Positions 53,701 through 61,681 are shown, numbered from the stretch's first letter. The stretch: DNA of 64,000 nucleotides from Actinorugispora endophytica (GCF_004363075.1 NZ_SNYN01000013.1:1-64000), one strand, 5' to 3'. The notes: generated from the sequence alone by a model not told the origin. Program-made: numbers and translations.

Positions 53701-54410
53701 AGGGCATGGCCCGGTACTACGTGGAGCTGCTCCGGCGCCACCAGGGCGAGGGCCCCTACCTGCTGGGCGGCTGGTCCATGGGCGGCAGCCTCGGCCAGGA
53801 GATGGCCCGGCAGCTGCACGAGCGGGGGCAGGCCGTCGACCTGCTGCTGATGTTCGACTCCAACGACCCCGCCCACATCACCCACATCGACCTGCCCGAC
53901 CCCGAGGACGCGCGGGGCGAGGCCATCGCCCGGCACCTGGGCGCGCTGGAGGGGTACCTCGGCGTCGACCTGGGCGTGGGCGACGGGCGGGAGCGCGCGG
54001 CGCTGATCGCGATGGACCCGGACGAGCGCTGGGCCGAGGCCGAGCGGCGGCTGCGCGCGCGCCGGCTGCTGGGGCGGCGCGACGGCGTCCGCGAGCGGGT
54101 CGGGATCTTCGACCGGCACATGCGGGCGCTGGCCGACCACACGCCCCGGCGCCTGGCCGACGCGCGCACCGCGACCCTGCTGGTGCGCGCCGACCGGGCC
54201 GCCCCCCGGAACTCCGGGATCGGGATGGGCGTGGACGACACCCCTCCGGGCCTGGCCGACCTGGGCTGGGGGCGGTACCTGGCCGGACCGCTGGAGGTGG
54301 TCGGCGCGGACGCCGACCACTACTCGCTGCTGCGCCCGCCCGCGACCGCCCGCCTCGCCGAGACCGTCAACGAGGCGCTGCTCAGGCACGCCGTCCTGGA
54401 CCGCCCCTGA
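47775..54410 (+). CDS. PKS-NRPS hybrid: KS-AT-KR-ACP-Cy-TE (HMWP1-like, without MT and final PCP)
   Basis: Protein of 2211 residues. KS (about 10-430): C186 in TACSTS, H322 in EAHGTG, H360 in NIGHA. AT (about 530-830): S616 in GHSLGEY, with AAHS at 716-719, probably malonyl-CoA. KR (about 1105-1300): TGGLGDVG and Y1268 (YSAANAF). ACP: S1405 (LGGHSL). Cy (about 1475-1900): D1606-x4-D1611. TE (about 1930-2211): S2001 in GWSMGG. Yersiniabactin HMWP1 is KS-AT-MT-KR-ACP-Cy-MT-PCP-TE; both methyltransferases and the last PCP are missing here. It should add a reduced malonyl unit and a second thiazoline and release the chain. GGAGG is 7 bases before ATG 47775. Confidence 0.92.
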   Translation: MRDHTTDPSTAIAVTGLACRFPGAPDAESFWDLLVNEREGLTRLDDATLDGLGVRPSLRRDPAYVPVAGVIDGQDLFDPEPFGLTDAEAALMDPQQRLFLECAWQALEEAGHGGGVGAGSVGVFAGAAQSAYLAANLPDRWEPTGAGTDPVGSLQTATGTQTDYLPLQAAYRIGLTGPAIAVNTACSTSLVAVHAAAQSLATGECDTALAGGASLIVPQGRGYLHTPDGVYSADGTVRPFSSLGSGVVYTQGVGAVVLRRLRDALDDGDPVLAVVHGSAVNNDGAAKAGFTAPSTHGQARVLAEALAVAGAEPRHVGYVEAHGTGTRLGDPVETAALRRVYGSRGPAWCGLGSVKSNIGHANTAAGIASFIKTVLALKHRVIPASLHAEPVNELLGLDRSPFRVVTRTRAWDGPALAGVSSFGIGGTNAHVILGPAPERAPSTPDPRPQLLPLAAHGRAALTATAARLAGAGPDADPADLAHTLQNGRAHGGGHRLAAVVDGSGVAAALRAAVPVASDGPAPRVVFAFPGGGSQYAGMGADLYAGEPVFAACVDECAALLEPLLGTDIRDVVTDPAAAARARDAASGLPALFTVSLATARLLESWGARPDAVLGHSLGEYCAAVVGGALPLADAARLVAVRSTGAARSAGHGVMLSVPIGEDAVAELLTRHPDVDLAVVNAPDACVVSGPRAAVGAVERELTGRGLRCTAVHVDVAAHSRLVEPAMDQVRAAARGITAAPPTVPVVSTVTGGTVAEELGTAEYWADQLRNPVRFAHALRTALGDDPDDPAVLVQVGPGAALAALARRNGPAALRAAVTTLATEDGESDSAAARAALGALWTHGVPVDFGALHAPGERRRIAVPGYAFQRRRLWIDPPAPGRAVAAPGSGEAPDADDPLQVPVWAQTAPLEPAAGLTGRWLLAGPDSEDTAEVRDALAAAGALVVPADRAGEEDGGPWAGAVVVLDADPGRGHAPDAVTEQVLAHAGLARLLSGSASPVPVLLQVGRAVERVESTDRVLASSASARVLPRVLGQESPGTVWRTLDVGGGAAIGPAVLAELADLADGRGGVEAAVRGTTRWVRDIAPWRPAPAAGPGSAPAPDPDARPVALITGGLGDVGLTIAAHLSGRGMRVVATSRSAPPAEAGPDPRDDRALALRALAEHGTPVEVRTLDAGDAEATTALLAELADPSGPGVALVVHAAGVVATADLEPLRAVSDRHVAGHVRAKVEGALALRAAVDALEPGRRPAAVLLMSSAGTLVGGIGMGPYSAANAFLDALAAESAGTGGTRWLSVVWDAWKVGPLGRDRVVNLDFALGADTGMAALDRLLAACAAGTAPPVVAVSTTDLRDRVAAAANPAAPPAGDADTGSGGLDPVEQAVAGLWSELFGAPVRSADADFFALGGHSLLATRMLAALRRRFGAELGLRDVLARPTVAGLAALVRERAGASAENPDGPALAPAPNGADEDADAAPGTFPMTRVQHAYWVGRDGGYGLGGTACHFFLEYDCPDLDLKRYEQAWNRVVERHAMLRAVTTPQGRFAVLEHLPRYRIRTHDLTALPQARREERLARLRERVSRDPGPSDRWPLFQVRAALLPGGRTRLFIGVDVLVCDAASYWIIDREVQHFYENPDTALPEPGVDFAACAAATRDRRGTPGWERAAAYWRARVDALPGAPALPVAEDAPDPAFTRRTARLDAAGWTALQKAAARHGATPAAVLLTAYAEALAAWSGDDRFALTLTLFDRPEIHPDVDAVVGDFTSLLLHEVDLAAPGPAFADRARATHERLFEDLDHREFSALDVLAERASRTGRVESVPVVFTSALGLEDVIGGERDLQWVGEQVSALSQTPQTWLDHQVLVQRGELLMQWDALEPVLPAGEVDRVFADYVARVRRLAADPGAWGAEPPSGPPAPPLAVCEDAVLPMRSGTGERTLFLVHPSGGDVLCYAELSRSLDPRLSVAAVTDPVLVGGAAPDATIEGMARYYVELLRRHQGEGPYLLGGWSMGGSLGQEMARQLHERGQAVDLLLMFDSNDPAHITHIDLPDPEDARGEAIARHLGALEGYLGVDLGVGDGRERAALIAMDPDERWAEAERRLRARRLLGRRDGVRERVGIFDRHMRALADHTPRRLADARTATLLVRADRAAPRNSGIGMGVDDTPPGLADLGWGRYLAGPLEVVGADADHYSLLRPPATARLAETVNEALLRHAVLDRP

Positions 54411-54466
54411 CCACCGCGGCCGCCCCGGCCGCGCCCCCGATGAAGAAGACGAAGAAGAGGAAGACC

Positions 54467-55996
54467 ATGAAGACGCACCGACCCTCCGGCCGCCGACGAT
54501 CAGGGGCCGCGCTCCTGGCAGCGGTCCTGCTGCTCTCCGGCTGCGGAGGAGCCGGAGACGGGACGGAGGCCGAGGCCGGCGTCGCCCTGCTGCGCTACGC
54601 CGCCGTGGGCACGCCCGCCACCGCCACCAACGACCCGCACGGCGGCGTCGGGAACGAGTCCGACTCCCTGCGCTTCGGCCTGGTGTACGACGTCCTGGCC
54701 GTTCCGGGCGAGGACGGGGAGACCGAGCTGAGGCTGGCCTCCTCGATCGAGCCGGTCGACGAGGAGCTCGTGGAGTGGACCGTGCGGCTCCGCCCTGACG
54801 CGGTCTTCAGCGACGGCTCCCCCGTGCGCGCCGCCGACGTGCTGTTCTCGCTGCGGCGCATCGAGGACAAGGCCGCCGAGAACTTCGGCCGCCTGGGCAT
54901 GTTCGACTTCTCGGCGTCCGAGGTGGTCGACGAGCACACCCTGACCGTCGTGGCGCGCAAGCCCTACGCCGAGGTCCCCCGGGCGCTGGAGTCGGTGACC
55001 TTCGTGGTCCCCGAGGGCAGCGACGACTTCACCGAGCCGGTCATCGGCTCGGGCCCCTTCACCCTGGTCGAGGGCGGCGCCGAGAGCGCGGTCCTGGAGC
55101 GGAACGACGACTGGTGGGGGCCCGCCCCCGAGCTGGAGCGCGTGGAGATCTCGGCGGTGGCCGACCCGCGGGCCCGCGCGCAGGCCGTCATCGCGGGACA
55201 GGCGGACGTCGCGGGCAGCGTCGACCCCGCGACGGTGCGCGAGGTCGAGGGCGACGACTGGCAGGTCGTGCGGCGCCCGTCGGTGACGATGTACCCGTTC
55301 GTGATGCGCCTGGACACCGAGCCCTTCGACGACCCGGACGTGCGTGAGGCGTTCCGTCTGGCGGTGGACCGCGACAAGCTCGTCGAGACGGTCTTCCTCG
55401 GATACGGGCAGGTCGGCAACGACCTGATCGCCCCGGCCGACCCCTCCAGCCCCGAGACCGCCCAACGGGAACGGGACCTGGAGCGCGCCCGCGAACTCCT
55501 GGAGGAGGCCGGGCACGGCGACGGTCTGGAGGTCGTGCTGCACACCACCACCTCGTACCCGGGAATGGACACCGCGGCGACCCTGTACGCCGAGCAGCTG
55601 GCCGAGGCGGGCGTCACCGTCGAGGTGCGCACGGACCCCCCGGACACCTACTGGACGGACGTGTTCGCCCAGGAGTCCTTCTACACCGGCTTCTACGGCG
55701 GCATCCCGTTCACCGACGTCGCCACCGTGGCGCTGCTGTCCGACGCCCCCACCAACGAGACCGCGTGGCGGCGCCCCGAGTGGGACGAGGGCTTCGACGA
55801 GGCGCTGGCAACCGCCGACCAGGAGAAGCGCACCGCGCTCCTGGGCGGGCTCCAGGAGGAGCTGCGCGACGAGGGCGGCTACGTCGTGTGGGGCACCGGG
55901 GACGGCCTGGACCTGGCCGCGCCGAACGTGGCCGGACTGCCCGACGGCCCCGGGTTCGACAAGATGTTCATCGACCAGGTGCGGCTGGCGGACTGA
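54467..55996 (+). CDS. Lipoprotein solute-binding protein, family 5 (Opp/Cnt-type)
   Basis: Protein of 509 residues. Arg-rich n-region, hydrophobic core and lipobox LLLSGC give lipid-anchored Cys26. The mature part is an SBP_bac_5 (peptide/nickel/metallophore) domain: DPHGGVGNESDSLRFGLVYDVL, VEWTVRLRPDAVFSDGSPVRAADV, and LAVDRDKLVETVFLGYG. Family 5 includes CntA, which binds the metal-staphylopine complex. Embedded in the synthesis operon, it is likely the receptor for the metal-loaded product. ATG 54440 is an alternative start with an Lys-rich extension. Confidence 0.88.
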   Translation: MKTHRPSGRRRSGAALLAAVLLLSGCGGAGDGTEAEAGVALLRYAAVGTPATATNDPHGGVGNESDSLRFGLVYDVLAVPGEDGETELRLASSIEPVDEELVEWTVRLRPDAVFSDGSPVRAADVLFSLRRIEDKAAENFGRLGMFDFSASEVVDEHTLTVVARKPYAEVPRALESVTFVVPEGSDDFTEPVIGSGPFTLVEGGAESAVLERNDDWWGPAPELERVEISAVADPRARAQAVIAGQADVAGSVDPATVREVEGDDWQVVRRPSVTMYPFVMRLDTEPFDDPDVREAFRLAVDRDKLVETVFLGYGQVGNDLIAPADPSSPETAQRERDLERARELLEEAGHGDGLEVVLHTTTSYPGMDTAATLYAEQLAEAGVTVEVRTDPPDTYWTDVFAQESFYTGFYGGIPFTDVATVALLSDAPTNETAWRRPEWDEGFDEALATADQEKRTALLGGLQEELRDEGGYVVWGTGDGLDLAAPNVAGLPDGPGFDKMFIDQVRLAD

Positions 55997-56934
55997 TGCG
56001 CGTCGTCGCCGTCGCGGTCCGGGCGTCGGTGGTCCTGGTCGCCGTGTCGATCATGGTGTTCGCGGCCACCGAACTGCTGCCCTCGGACGCCGCGGCCGTC
56101 CGCGCGGGCGGCGGCGCGACACCGGACGAGCTCGCCCGGATGCGGTCCGAGGCGGGGCTGGACGACCCCGCGGCCCAGCGCTACCTGCGCTGGCTGGCCG
56201 CCATGGCCACCGGGGACACCGGCACCTCCCTGGTGAGCGGACGCCCCGTGGCCGCGCTCGTCGAGGCGCGCGCGGGCGCCACCCTGGCCCTGGCCGGGGC
56301 GGCGCTCGCGGTGGCGGTGCCGCTGACCGCCCTGATGGCGTGGGCCGCGGGTGCGGCGCCCCGGCGGGTGCGCGCCGGGGCGGCGGGGGCGGTCGCGGGG
56401 CTGGCCGCCGTCCCGCAGGCGGCGTTCGCCGCGGGGCTGGTCGCGGTGTTCTCGGCGGCGCTGGGCTGGCTGCCGCCGGTGTCCCTGGTGGCGGCGGGCG
56501 GCTCGCCGCTGGACCGCCCCGAGACGCTCGTGCTGCCCGCCCTCGCGCTCGCGGTGCCGGCGGCCGCCTACGGGGCGGGCCTGCTCGGTGGCGCGGTCGC
56601 CGACGCGCTGGCCGCGCCGCACGTCGCCGACGCGGTGCTGCGGGGCGTGCCGAGACGGCGGGTGGCCGCGCGGCACGTGCTCCCCTTCCTGCTCGCGCCC
56701 GCCGTGCGGGTGCTGGCCACGGTCGCGGGGTCGCTCCTGGTCGCCACCGCCGTGGTGGAGACGGTGTTCGGCTACGCGGGCCTGGGCGAACTCCTGGTCA
56801 GCGCGGTCGCCACCCGGGACGTGCCGGTGGTGCAGGCCGTGGCGATGCTGTCGGCGACCGTGGTCGTCGGGGGGCTGGCCGCGGCCGACGCCGCGGCCGC
56901 GCTGACCGACCCCCGCTCGGGGGTGCCCGCGTGA
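55996..56934 (+). CDS. ABC importer permease, DppB/CntB type
   Basis: Protein of 312 residues with about six transmembrane helices. First TM at residues ~7-27; the periplasmic segment RMRSEAGLDDPAAQRYLRWLAAMATGDTGTSLVSGRPV is typical of DppB-type permeases. An EAA-like loop (VLRGVPRRRVAARHVLPFLL) contacts the ATPase. Start ATG overlaps the stop of the binding-protein gene by one base, so they are translationally coupled. Confidence 0.88.
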   Translation: MRVVAVAVRASVVLVAVSIMVFAATELLPSDAAAVRAGGGATPDELARMRSEAGLDDPAAQRYLRWLAAMATGDTGTSLVSGRPVAALVEARAGATLALAGAALAVAVPLTALMAWAAGAAPRRVRAGAAGAVAGLAAVPQAAFAAGLVAVFSAALGWLPPVSLVAAGGSPLDRPETLVLPALALAVPAAAYGAGLLGGAVADALAAPHVADAVLRGVPRRRVAARHVLPFLLAPAVRVLATVAGSLLVATAVVETVFGYAGLGELLVSAVATRDVPVVQAVAMLSATVVVGGLAAADAAAALTDPRSGVPA

Positions 56935-57728
56935 GGGCCGTGTTCTGGCCGCTCGCGGCGGCCGTCGTCGGGATCGCCCTGTTCGGCGGGGCGCTCGCCC
57001 CGCACGACCCGACCTCGTCCATCGCGGGCCCCTGGGCCGCGCCCGGCGCCGCCTCGCCCCTGGGCACCGACTCGGCGGGGCGCGACGTCCTGTCGCGGGT
57101 GCTGGCCGGCGGGCGCGGCCCGGTCCTGACCGCCGCTCTGGCCGCGCTGTGCGCCACGGCCGCCGGCCTGTGGGGCGGCCTGGTCGCGGGATGGCGCGGC
57201 GGCTGGCCCGACCGCCTGCTGTCGGGGCTGGCCGACCTGCTGATGGGGGTCCCGTTCCTGCTGGTGGCCATGGTGCTGGCGGTCGCGCTGCCCGGACCGG
57301 CGGCGGTCGCGGCGGCGACCGTCTGCGGAGGCGCCCCGCTCACCCTGCGCGTGGTGCGCGACACCGTCCGGCGGCTGCGCCACTCCGGTTTCGTCGAGGC
57401 CGCGCGCGGGCGGGGCGAGCGCACCGGGGCGATCCTGGTGCGCGAGGTGCTGCCCTCGGTCGCCGGGATCGCGGGCGCCGACCTCGGGCTGCGCTTCGTC
57501 GCGGCCCTGCAGACGGCCGCCGCGATCGGGATGCTGGGCCTGGGCGCGCAGCCGCCCGCGCCCGACTGGGGGCTGATGCTGCGCGAGAACCTGGCGGGGG
57601 CCGCGCTCAACCCGCCGTCGCTGGTCGCGCCCGCCGCGGCCCTCACGGTGACCGCGCTGGTCGCGGCCGTGCTGGCGCGCCGCGCCGCGGACGAGCGGAG
57701 CGGCCGGGGGGCGGTGGGGGCGTGGTGA
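56931..57728 (+). CDS. ABC importer permease, DppC/CntC type
   Basis: Protein of 265 residues from GTG 56931, overlapping the previous stop (GTGA). The N-terminal helix is followed by the DppC hallmark SPLGTDSAGRDVLSRVLAGGR; about six transmembrane helices. The EAA loop is SGFVEAARGRGERTGAILVREVLP and the C-terminal region has PDWGLML. Partner of the DppB-type permease. Confidence 0.88.
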   Translation: MRAVFWPLAAAVVGIALFGGALAPHDPTSSIAGPWAAPGAASPLGTDSAGRDVLSRVLAGGRGPVLTAALAALCATAAGLWGGLVAGWRGGWPDRLLSGLADLLMGVPFLLVAMVLAVALPGPAAVAAATVCGGAPLTLRVVRDTVRRLRHSGFVEAARGRGERTGAILVREVLPSVAGIAGADLGLRFVAALQTAAAIGMLGLGAQPPAPDWGLMLRENLAGAALNPPSLVAPAAALTVTALVAAVLARRAADERSGRGAVGAW

Positions 57729-59158
57729 CCGGCGCGCCGGAACCGCTGCTGCGGGTGCGGGGGATGACCGTGGCCGCCCGGAGCGGGCGCCCGATCGTGT
57801 CCGGCGTCGACCTCGACGCGCACCCGGGAGAGGCGGTGGCGCTCGCGGGCCCGTCGGGCTGCGGGAAGTCCACCCTGCTGCGCGCGGTCCTGGACGCGCT
57901 GCCGCCCGGCCTCCGCCGCACGGCGGGCACCGTCACCTGGGCGGGAGAGCCGGTGCGCCCCGGCGGCGCGGCCCGCCGGTGGCGGCGCGCGCACGCGGGC
58001 GTGCTCGACCAGGACCCCGCCTCGGCCGTCAACCCGCTGCTCACCGCGCGGGCGGCGGTCCTGGAGGGGCGCACGCGCGCCCTGGGCGGACGCCGGGCCG
58101 CGCGCGGGCGCGCGCTGGAGCTCCTGGACGCGCTCGGCCTGGACGCCGCCGACGTCGCGGGCCGCCGGCCGCACACCCTGTCGGGGGGCCAGGTCCAGCG
58201 GGTGGCGCTGGCCAGGGCGATCCTGGCCGATCCGCCGCTGCTGGTCCTGGACGAGCCGACCAGCGGCCTGGACGCCGGGGCGCTGGACCTGGTCGCCGCC
58301 GAGGTGCGGCGGCGCGGCGCGGGCGGCGGGGCGACGCTGCTGGTCTCGCACGACCCGGACTTCGTCGCGCGCGTCGCGGACCGGGTCGTGGCCGTGGGCG
58401 CGCGGCCGCCGGCCCCGCCGCGCGCGACCCGGCCCGCGCCCGGACGCGGCGGCCCCCCGGTGCTGAACGCCTCGGGGCTGCGGCTGTCCCACCCGGGGAG
58501 GCCGGTACTGGAGGACGTGTCGCTGGAGGTGCGCGCGGGCGAGCTCGTGGCCGTGACGGGGCCGTCAGGATCGGGCAAGAGCACCCTGCTGCGCGCGCTC
58601 GCCGGACTGCACCCGCCCGACGGCGGCTCGGTCGCGCTGCGCGGCCGCCCCCTGGCCGCGACAGCCGAGGCCAGGGAGCGCGGACAGCTGCGCGGCGTGC
58701 AGTTCGTCGCCCAGGACCCGGCGGGAGCGCTCAACCCGGCGCACCCGGTGGGCGCGGCCGTCGTCCGGCCGCTGCGCGTCCTTCGGGGGGTGTCCGCGCA
58801 GCGGGCCCGCGAGGAGGCCCGGGAGCTGCTGAGCCGGGTGGGCCTGGACCCGGCGCTGGCCGGGCGGAGGCCCCGGGAGCTTTCGGGCGGCCAGCGCCAG
58901 CGCGTGGCGGTCGCCCGCGCGCTCGCGGCCGGCCCCGACGTCCTGCTGGCCGACGAGATCACCTCGGCGCTGGACGCCGACACCGCGGACGCGGTCCTGG
59001 CCCTCCTGGAGGAGCTGTGCGGAAACGGGCTCGCGGTGCTGCTGGCCACACACGCCCCCGGCGCCGTCGCGCGCGCCCACCGCGTACTGCGCGTCCGGGA
59101 GCACGGACTCCCCGACGCGGTCCCACCACATCGAACGGAGCACTCACATGTCGGATGA
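57725..59158 (+). CDS. Fused double ABC ATPase (DppD-DppF type)
   Basis: Protein of 477 residues with two complete ATPase domains in one chain. Domain 1: Walker A GPSGCGKST, signature LSGGQVQRVALAR, Walker B LLVLDEPTSG. Domain 2 (from about 245): GPSGSGKST, LSGGQRQRVAVAR, Walker B VLLADEITSAL. Opp/Cnt importers normally use two separate ATPases (D and F); here they are fused. GTG 57725 overlaps the upstream stop (GTGA); GTG 57722 is possible. Its 3' end overlaps the next gene by 11 bases. Confidence 0.9.
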   Translation: MTGAPEPLLRVRGMTVAARSGRPIVSGVDLDAHPGEAVALAGPSGCGKSTLLRAVLDALPPGLRRTAGTVTWAGEPVRPGGAARRWRRAHAGVLDQDPASAVNPLLTARAAVLEGRTRALGGRRAARGRALELLDALGLDAADVAGRRPHTLSGGQVQRVALARAILADPPLLVLDEPTSGLDAGALDLVAAEVRRRGAGGGATLLVSHDPDFVARVADRVVAVGARPPAPPRATRPAPGRGGPPVLNASGLRLSHPGRPVLEDVSLEVRAGELVAVTGPSGSGKSTLLRALAGLHPPDGGSVALRGRPLAATAEARERGQLRGVQFVAQDPAGALNPAHPVGAAVVRPLRVLRGVSAQRAREEARELLSRVGLDPALAGRRPRELSGGQRQRVAVARALAAGPDVLLADEITSALDADTADAVLALLEELCGNGLAVLLATHAPGAVARAHRVLRVREHGLPDAVPPHRTEHSHVG

Positions 59159-60515
59159 ACTGGCCGAACGGGCGGCCGAAGCGCTGCGCGGGCACCCCTG
59201 GATCGGTGCGGCGGGCCCGGACGGCGCGGGCGGGGTGCGCGTGACCCCGGCCGCCGCCGCGCTGGCCCCGGGAGCCGAGCCGGGGCCGCTCGTCGCCGAG
59301 TACCTGGACCACTGGGGGGAACTGTACGACTGGACCTACACCACGGCGGAGGAGAACGGCCCCCGGGACCCGGACCTGTCGGGGTGGAAGGCGTCGGACA
59401 CCGGGCTGCCGCTGCCCGCCGGGCACATGGCCGAATGGGTGGAGCGGACCGTGGAACTGGTCCTGGAGAGCGGCCCCGAGCTGGTGCTGGAGCTGGGCTG
59501 CGGCACCGGTCTGCTGGCCCGCAGGCTCCGCGAAAGGGTCCGCGGGTACGTGGGCACCGACGTCGCGCCCTCGGTGGTGGCCGGGCTCGCCGCCGAGGAG
59601 TGGCCCGGCACGGCCTTCGTGCGCGCCGCCGCGCACGAGACGGGGACGGACCGGGTGCGCGCGGCCCTGGAGCGCGTCTCTGAGGGCGCCCCGGACGCGC
59701 GGCCCGACTGCGTGCTGCTGAACTCGGTGACGCAGTGCTTCCCCGACCTGGGCTACCTGGGGTCGGTCGTGCGGGACGCGATCGCGCTGGTGCGCCCCGG
59801 CGGCACGGTCGTCGTGGGCGACGTGCGCCACGCGGGCCTGCTGGACGCCTACTGCCACTGGGTGGAGCGGGCCGCCGCCCCCGACGCGGAGGAGGGAGAG
59901 GTCGCCGCGCGCGCCGCCGAACGCGCGGAGCGCGACGACGAGCTCCTGTTCGACCCGGCCGCGCTGGCGTCGATCGCCGCGGAGTCGCCGAGGCGGGTGC
60001 GGTTGGGCGTGCGCGCCAAGACGATGACCGCCGACACCGAGCTCACCCGCTACCGCTTCGACGCGGTGCTGACCGTGGACGCGCCCGAGCCCCGCCGCGA
60101 GCCCGCGACCGTGGAGTGGACGCCGCCGGACGCCGGGAGCGACCCGGCGGCGGCGCTGGTCCGGCTGCTGGCGGAGGAGCCCGTGCGGGTGGTCGGCATC
60201 CCCAACGGGGTGCTCGTGGACGACCCGGGAGCGGTGACCGGGGCGGCCCTGCGCGAAGCCGTGGCGGGTCTCGACGCGTGCGTCGAACTCGACCCGCTCG
60301 ACCCCGCCGCGCTGGCGGTGTGCGCGCCCGCGCGCGCGGGCTTCCGGCCGGTGGCCGAACTGGCGGGCGGGGGCGGCGCGCACGAGCCGCTGCGGGTGTT
60401 CGTGGAGCGGCGGCTCGCCGAGGCGGCCCGGTCGCACCTGCGCCGCGCCTGCCCCGACGCGCGCGGCGTTCCCGTCACCGTGCTGGCCGGGCCCGCGCGG
60501 GAGGGGGCCGCGTGA
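59148..60515 (+). CDS. Free-standing NRPS-type C/N-methyltransferase
   Basis: Protein of 455 residues. Residues ~40-300 match methyltransferase domains normally embedded in NRPSs: WGELYDWTYTTAEENGP, SAM motif I VLELGCGTGLLARRL, YVGTDVAPSVV, VLLNSVTQCFPDLGYL. The C-terminal ~150 residues (RVVGIPNGVLV) resemble the part that follows such domains inside synthetases. It probably methylates a carrier-bound intermediate in trans, replacing the second MT of HMWP1 (inference). The start is inside the end of the ATPase gene, showing tight coupling. Confidence 0.8.
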   Translation: MSDELAERAAEALRGHPWIGAAGPDGAGGVRVTPAAAALAPGAEPGPLVAEYLDHWGELYDWTYTTAEENGPRDPDLSGWKASDTGLPLPAGHMAEWVERTVELVLESGPELVLELGCGTGLLARRLRERVRGYVGTDVAPSVVAGLAAEEWPGTAFVRAAAHETGTDRVRAALERVSEGAPDARPDCVLLNSVTQCFPDLGYLGSVVRDAIALVRPGGTVVVGDVRHAGLLDAYCHWVERAAAPDAEEGEVAARAAERAERDDELLFDPAALASIAAESPRRVRLGVRAKTMTADTELTRYRFDAVLTVDAPEPRREPATVEWTPPDAGSDPAAALVRLLAEEPVRVVGIPNGVLVDDPGAVTGAALREAVAGLDACVELDPLDPAALAVCAPARAGFRPVAELAGGGGAHEPLRVFVERRLAEAARSHLRRACPDARGVPVTVLAGPAREGAA

Positions 60516-61681
60516 GCCCCGGGACCGACACCGAGCTGGAGGCCCGGGCCCGGCGGGCGGCCGCGCGCGCCATCGAGGGGACGGACCTCCGGGAGCTGCC
60601 CGCTCTCACGCGGCGCCTGGAGGGCGTCGCCCTGCTGGGCATGGCCCGGGCCCTGCGCGACGCCGGGCTGTTCCGGGACGGCGCCGCGCACGGCGAGGCG
60701 GAGATCGCCGAGGCGACCGGGACGGCCGGGCGCCACCGCTGGATCCTGCGGCGCTGGCTGGCGGTGCTGTGCGAGGAGGGCCTGCTCGACGGGGGCGGGC
60801 CGGACGGCCGCTACCGGGGGCTGCGGCGCGTGGGGAACCGGGAGATGCGCGCGGCCGCGCGCGGGCTGGAGGAGGCCCGGACCGGCCTGGGCTACCCGCC
60901 GGAGCTGACCCTGTTCTTCCAGCGGGCCATCGGGAACCTGCCCGCGCTGCTGCGCGACGAGGTGCCGCTGCAGGCCCTGCTGTTCGCCGACGGCGAGACC
61001 GGCACCGCCGACGGGGCGTACCGGGACAACGCGGTGAACCGGTACGTCAACGCCGCGACCGCCGAGGTGGCGTGCTGGGCGGCCGGGCGGCGGCCCGGCG
61101 GCGCCGCGCTCCGGGTGCTGGAGATCGGGGCGGGCGTGGGCGGGACCACCTCCGACGTGCTGGCCGCGCTCGGCGACGGCCCCGTGGACTACCTGTTCAC
61201 CGACGTGTCCCGGTACTTCCTGGACATCGGGCGCGAGCGTTTCGGGGGCCGCGCCGGGACCGGGTTCGCGCTGCTGGACCTCAACGGCGACCCGCTGGGC
61301 GGGGACGTCGTCGAGCCGGGGTCGCGGGACGTGGTGATCGCGGCGAACGTCCTGCACAACGCGCACGACATCGGCCGCTGCCTGAGGGGCGTGCGCGACC
61401 TGCTGGCGCCGGGCGGGCTGCTGCTGTGCATCGACACCTGCCGGGAGCTGTACCAGATCCTGACGTCCATGCAGTTCCTGATGTCGGCGCGGCCGGGCGA
61501 GCCCGGGCCGGGAGCGTACGACCTGCGGGCGGGCACCGACCGGATCTTCCTGTCCCGCGCGGAGTGGCGGGACCAGATGCGGGCCGCAGGGCTGGCCCCC
61601 GTCCTGGCCGCCCCCGAGGAGGGCCATCCGCTGGACGCCTTCTCGGTGACCCTCCTCGCGGCCCGCCGCGAGGAGGGGTGA
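60512..61681 (+). CDS. Free-standing PKS-type C-methyltransferase
   Basis: Protein of 389 residues from GTG 60512 (GTGA overlap). The N-terminal helical part with LPALLRDEVPLQALLFADGE and YRDNAVNRYVNAA is the segment that precedes C-methyltransferase domains in PKSs. SAM motif I is VLEIGAGVGGTTSDVLAAL; YLFTDVSRYFLDIGRERF and VIAANVLHNAHDIGRCLRGVRDLLAPGG follow. It probably methylates the malonyl-derived carbon on the ACP in trans, replacing the first MT of HMWP1 (inference). Last gene of the plus-strand operon. Confidence 0.82.
   Translation: MSPGTDTELEARARRAAARAIEGTDLRELPALTRRLEGVALLGMARALRDAGLFRDGAAHGEAEIAEATGTAGRHRWILRRWLAVLCEEGLLDGGGPDGRYRGLRRVGNREMRAAARGLEEARTGLGYPPELTLFFQRAIGNLPALLRDEVPLQALLFADGETGTADGAYRDNAVNRYVNAATAEVACWAAGRRPGGAALRVLEIGAGVGGTTSDVLAALGDGPVDYLFTDVSRYFLDIGRERFGGRAGTGFALLDLNGDPLGGDVVEPGSRDVVIAANVLHNAHDIGRCLRGVRDLLAPGGLLLCIDTCRELYQILTSMQFLMSARPGEPGPGAYDLRAGTDRIFLSRAEWRDQMRAAGLAPVLAAPEEGHPLDAFSVTLLAARREEG

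Noticed and set aside
46980-54389. 2469-residue open frame on the minus strand opposite the PKS
   Set aside because: Composition is an Arg/Gly/His-rich shadow produced by high-GC third positions. No domain motif is seen.
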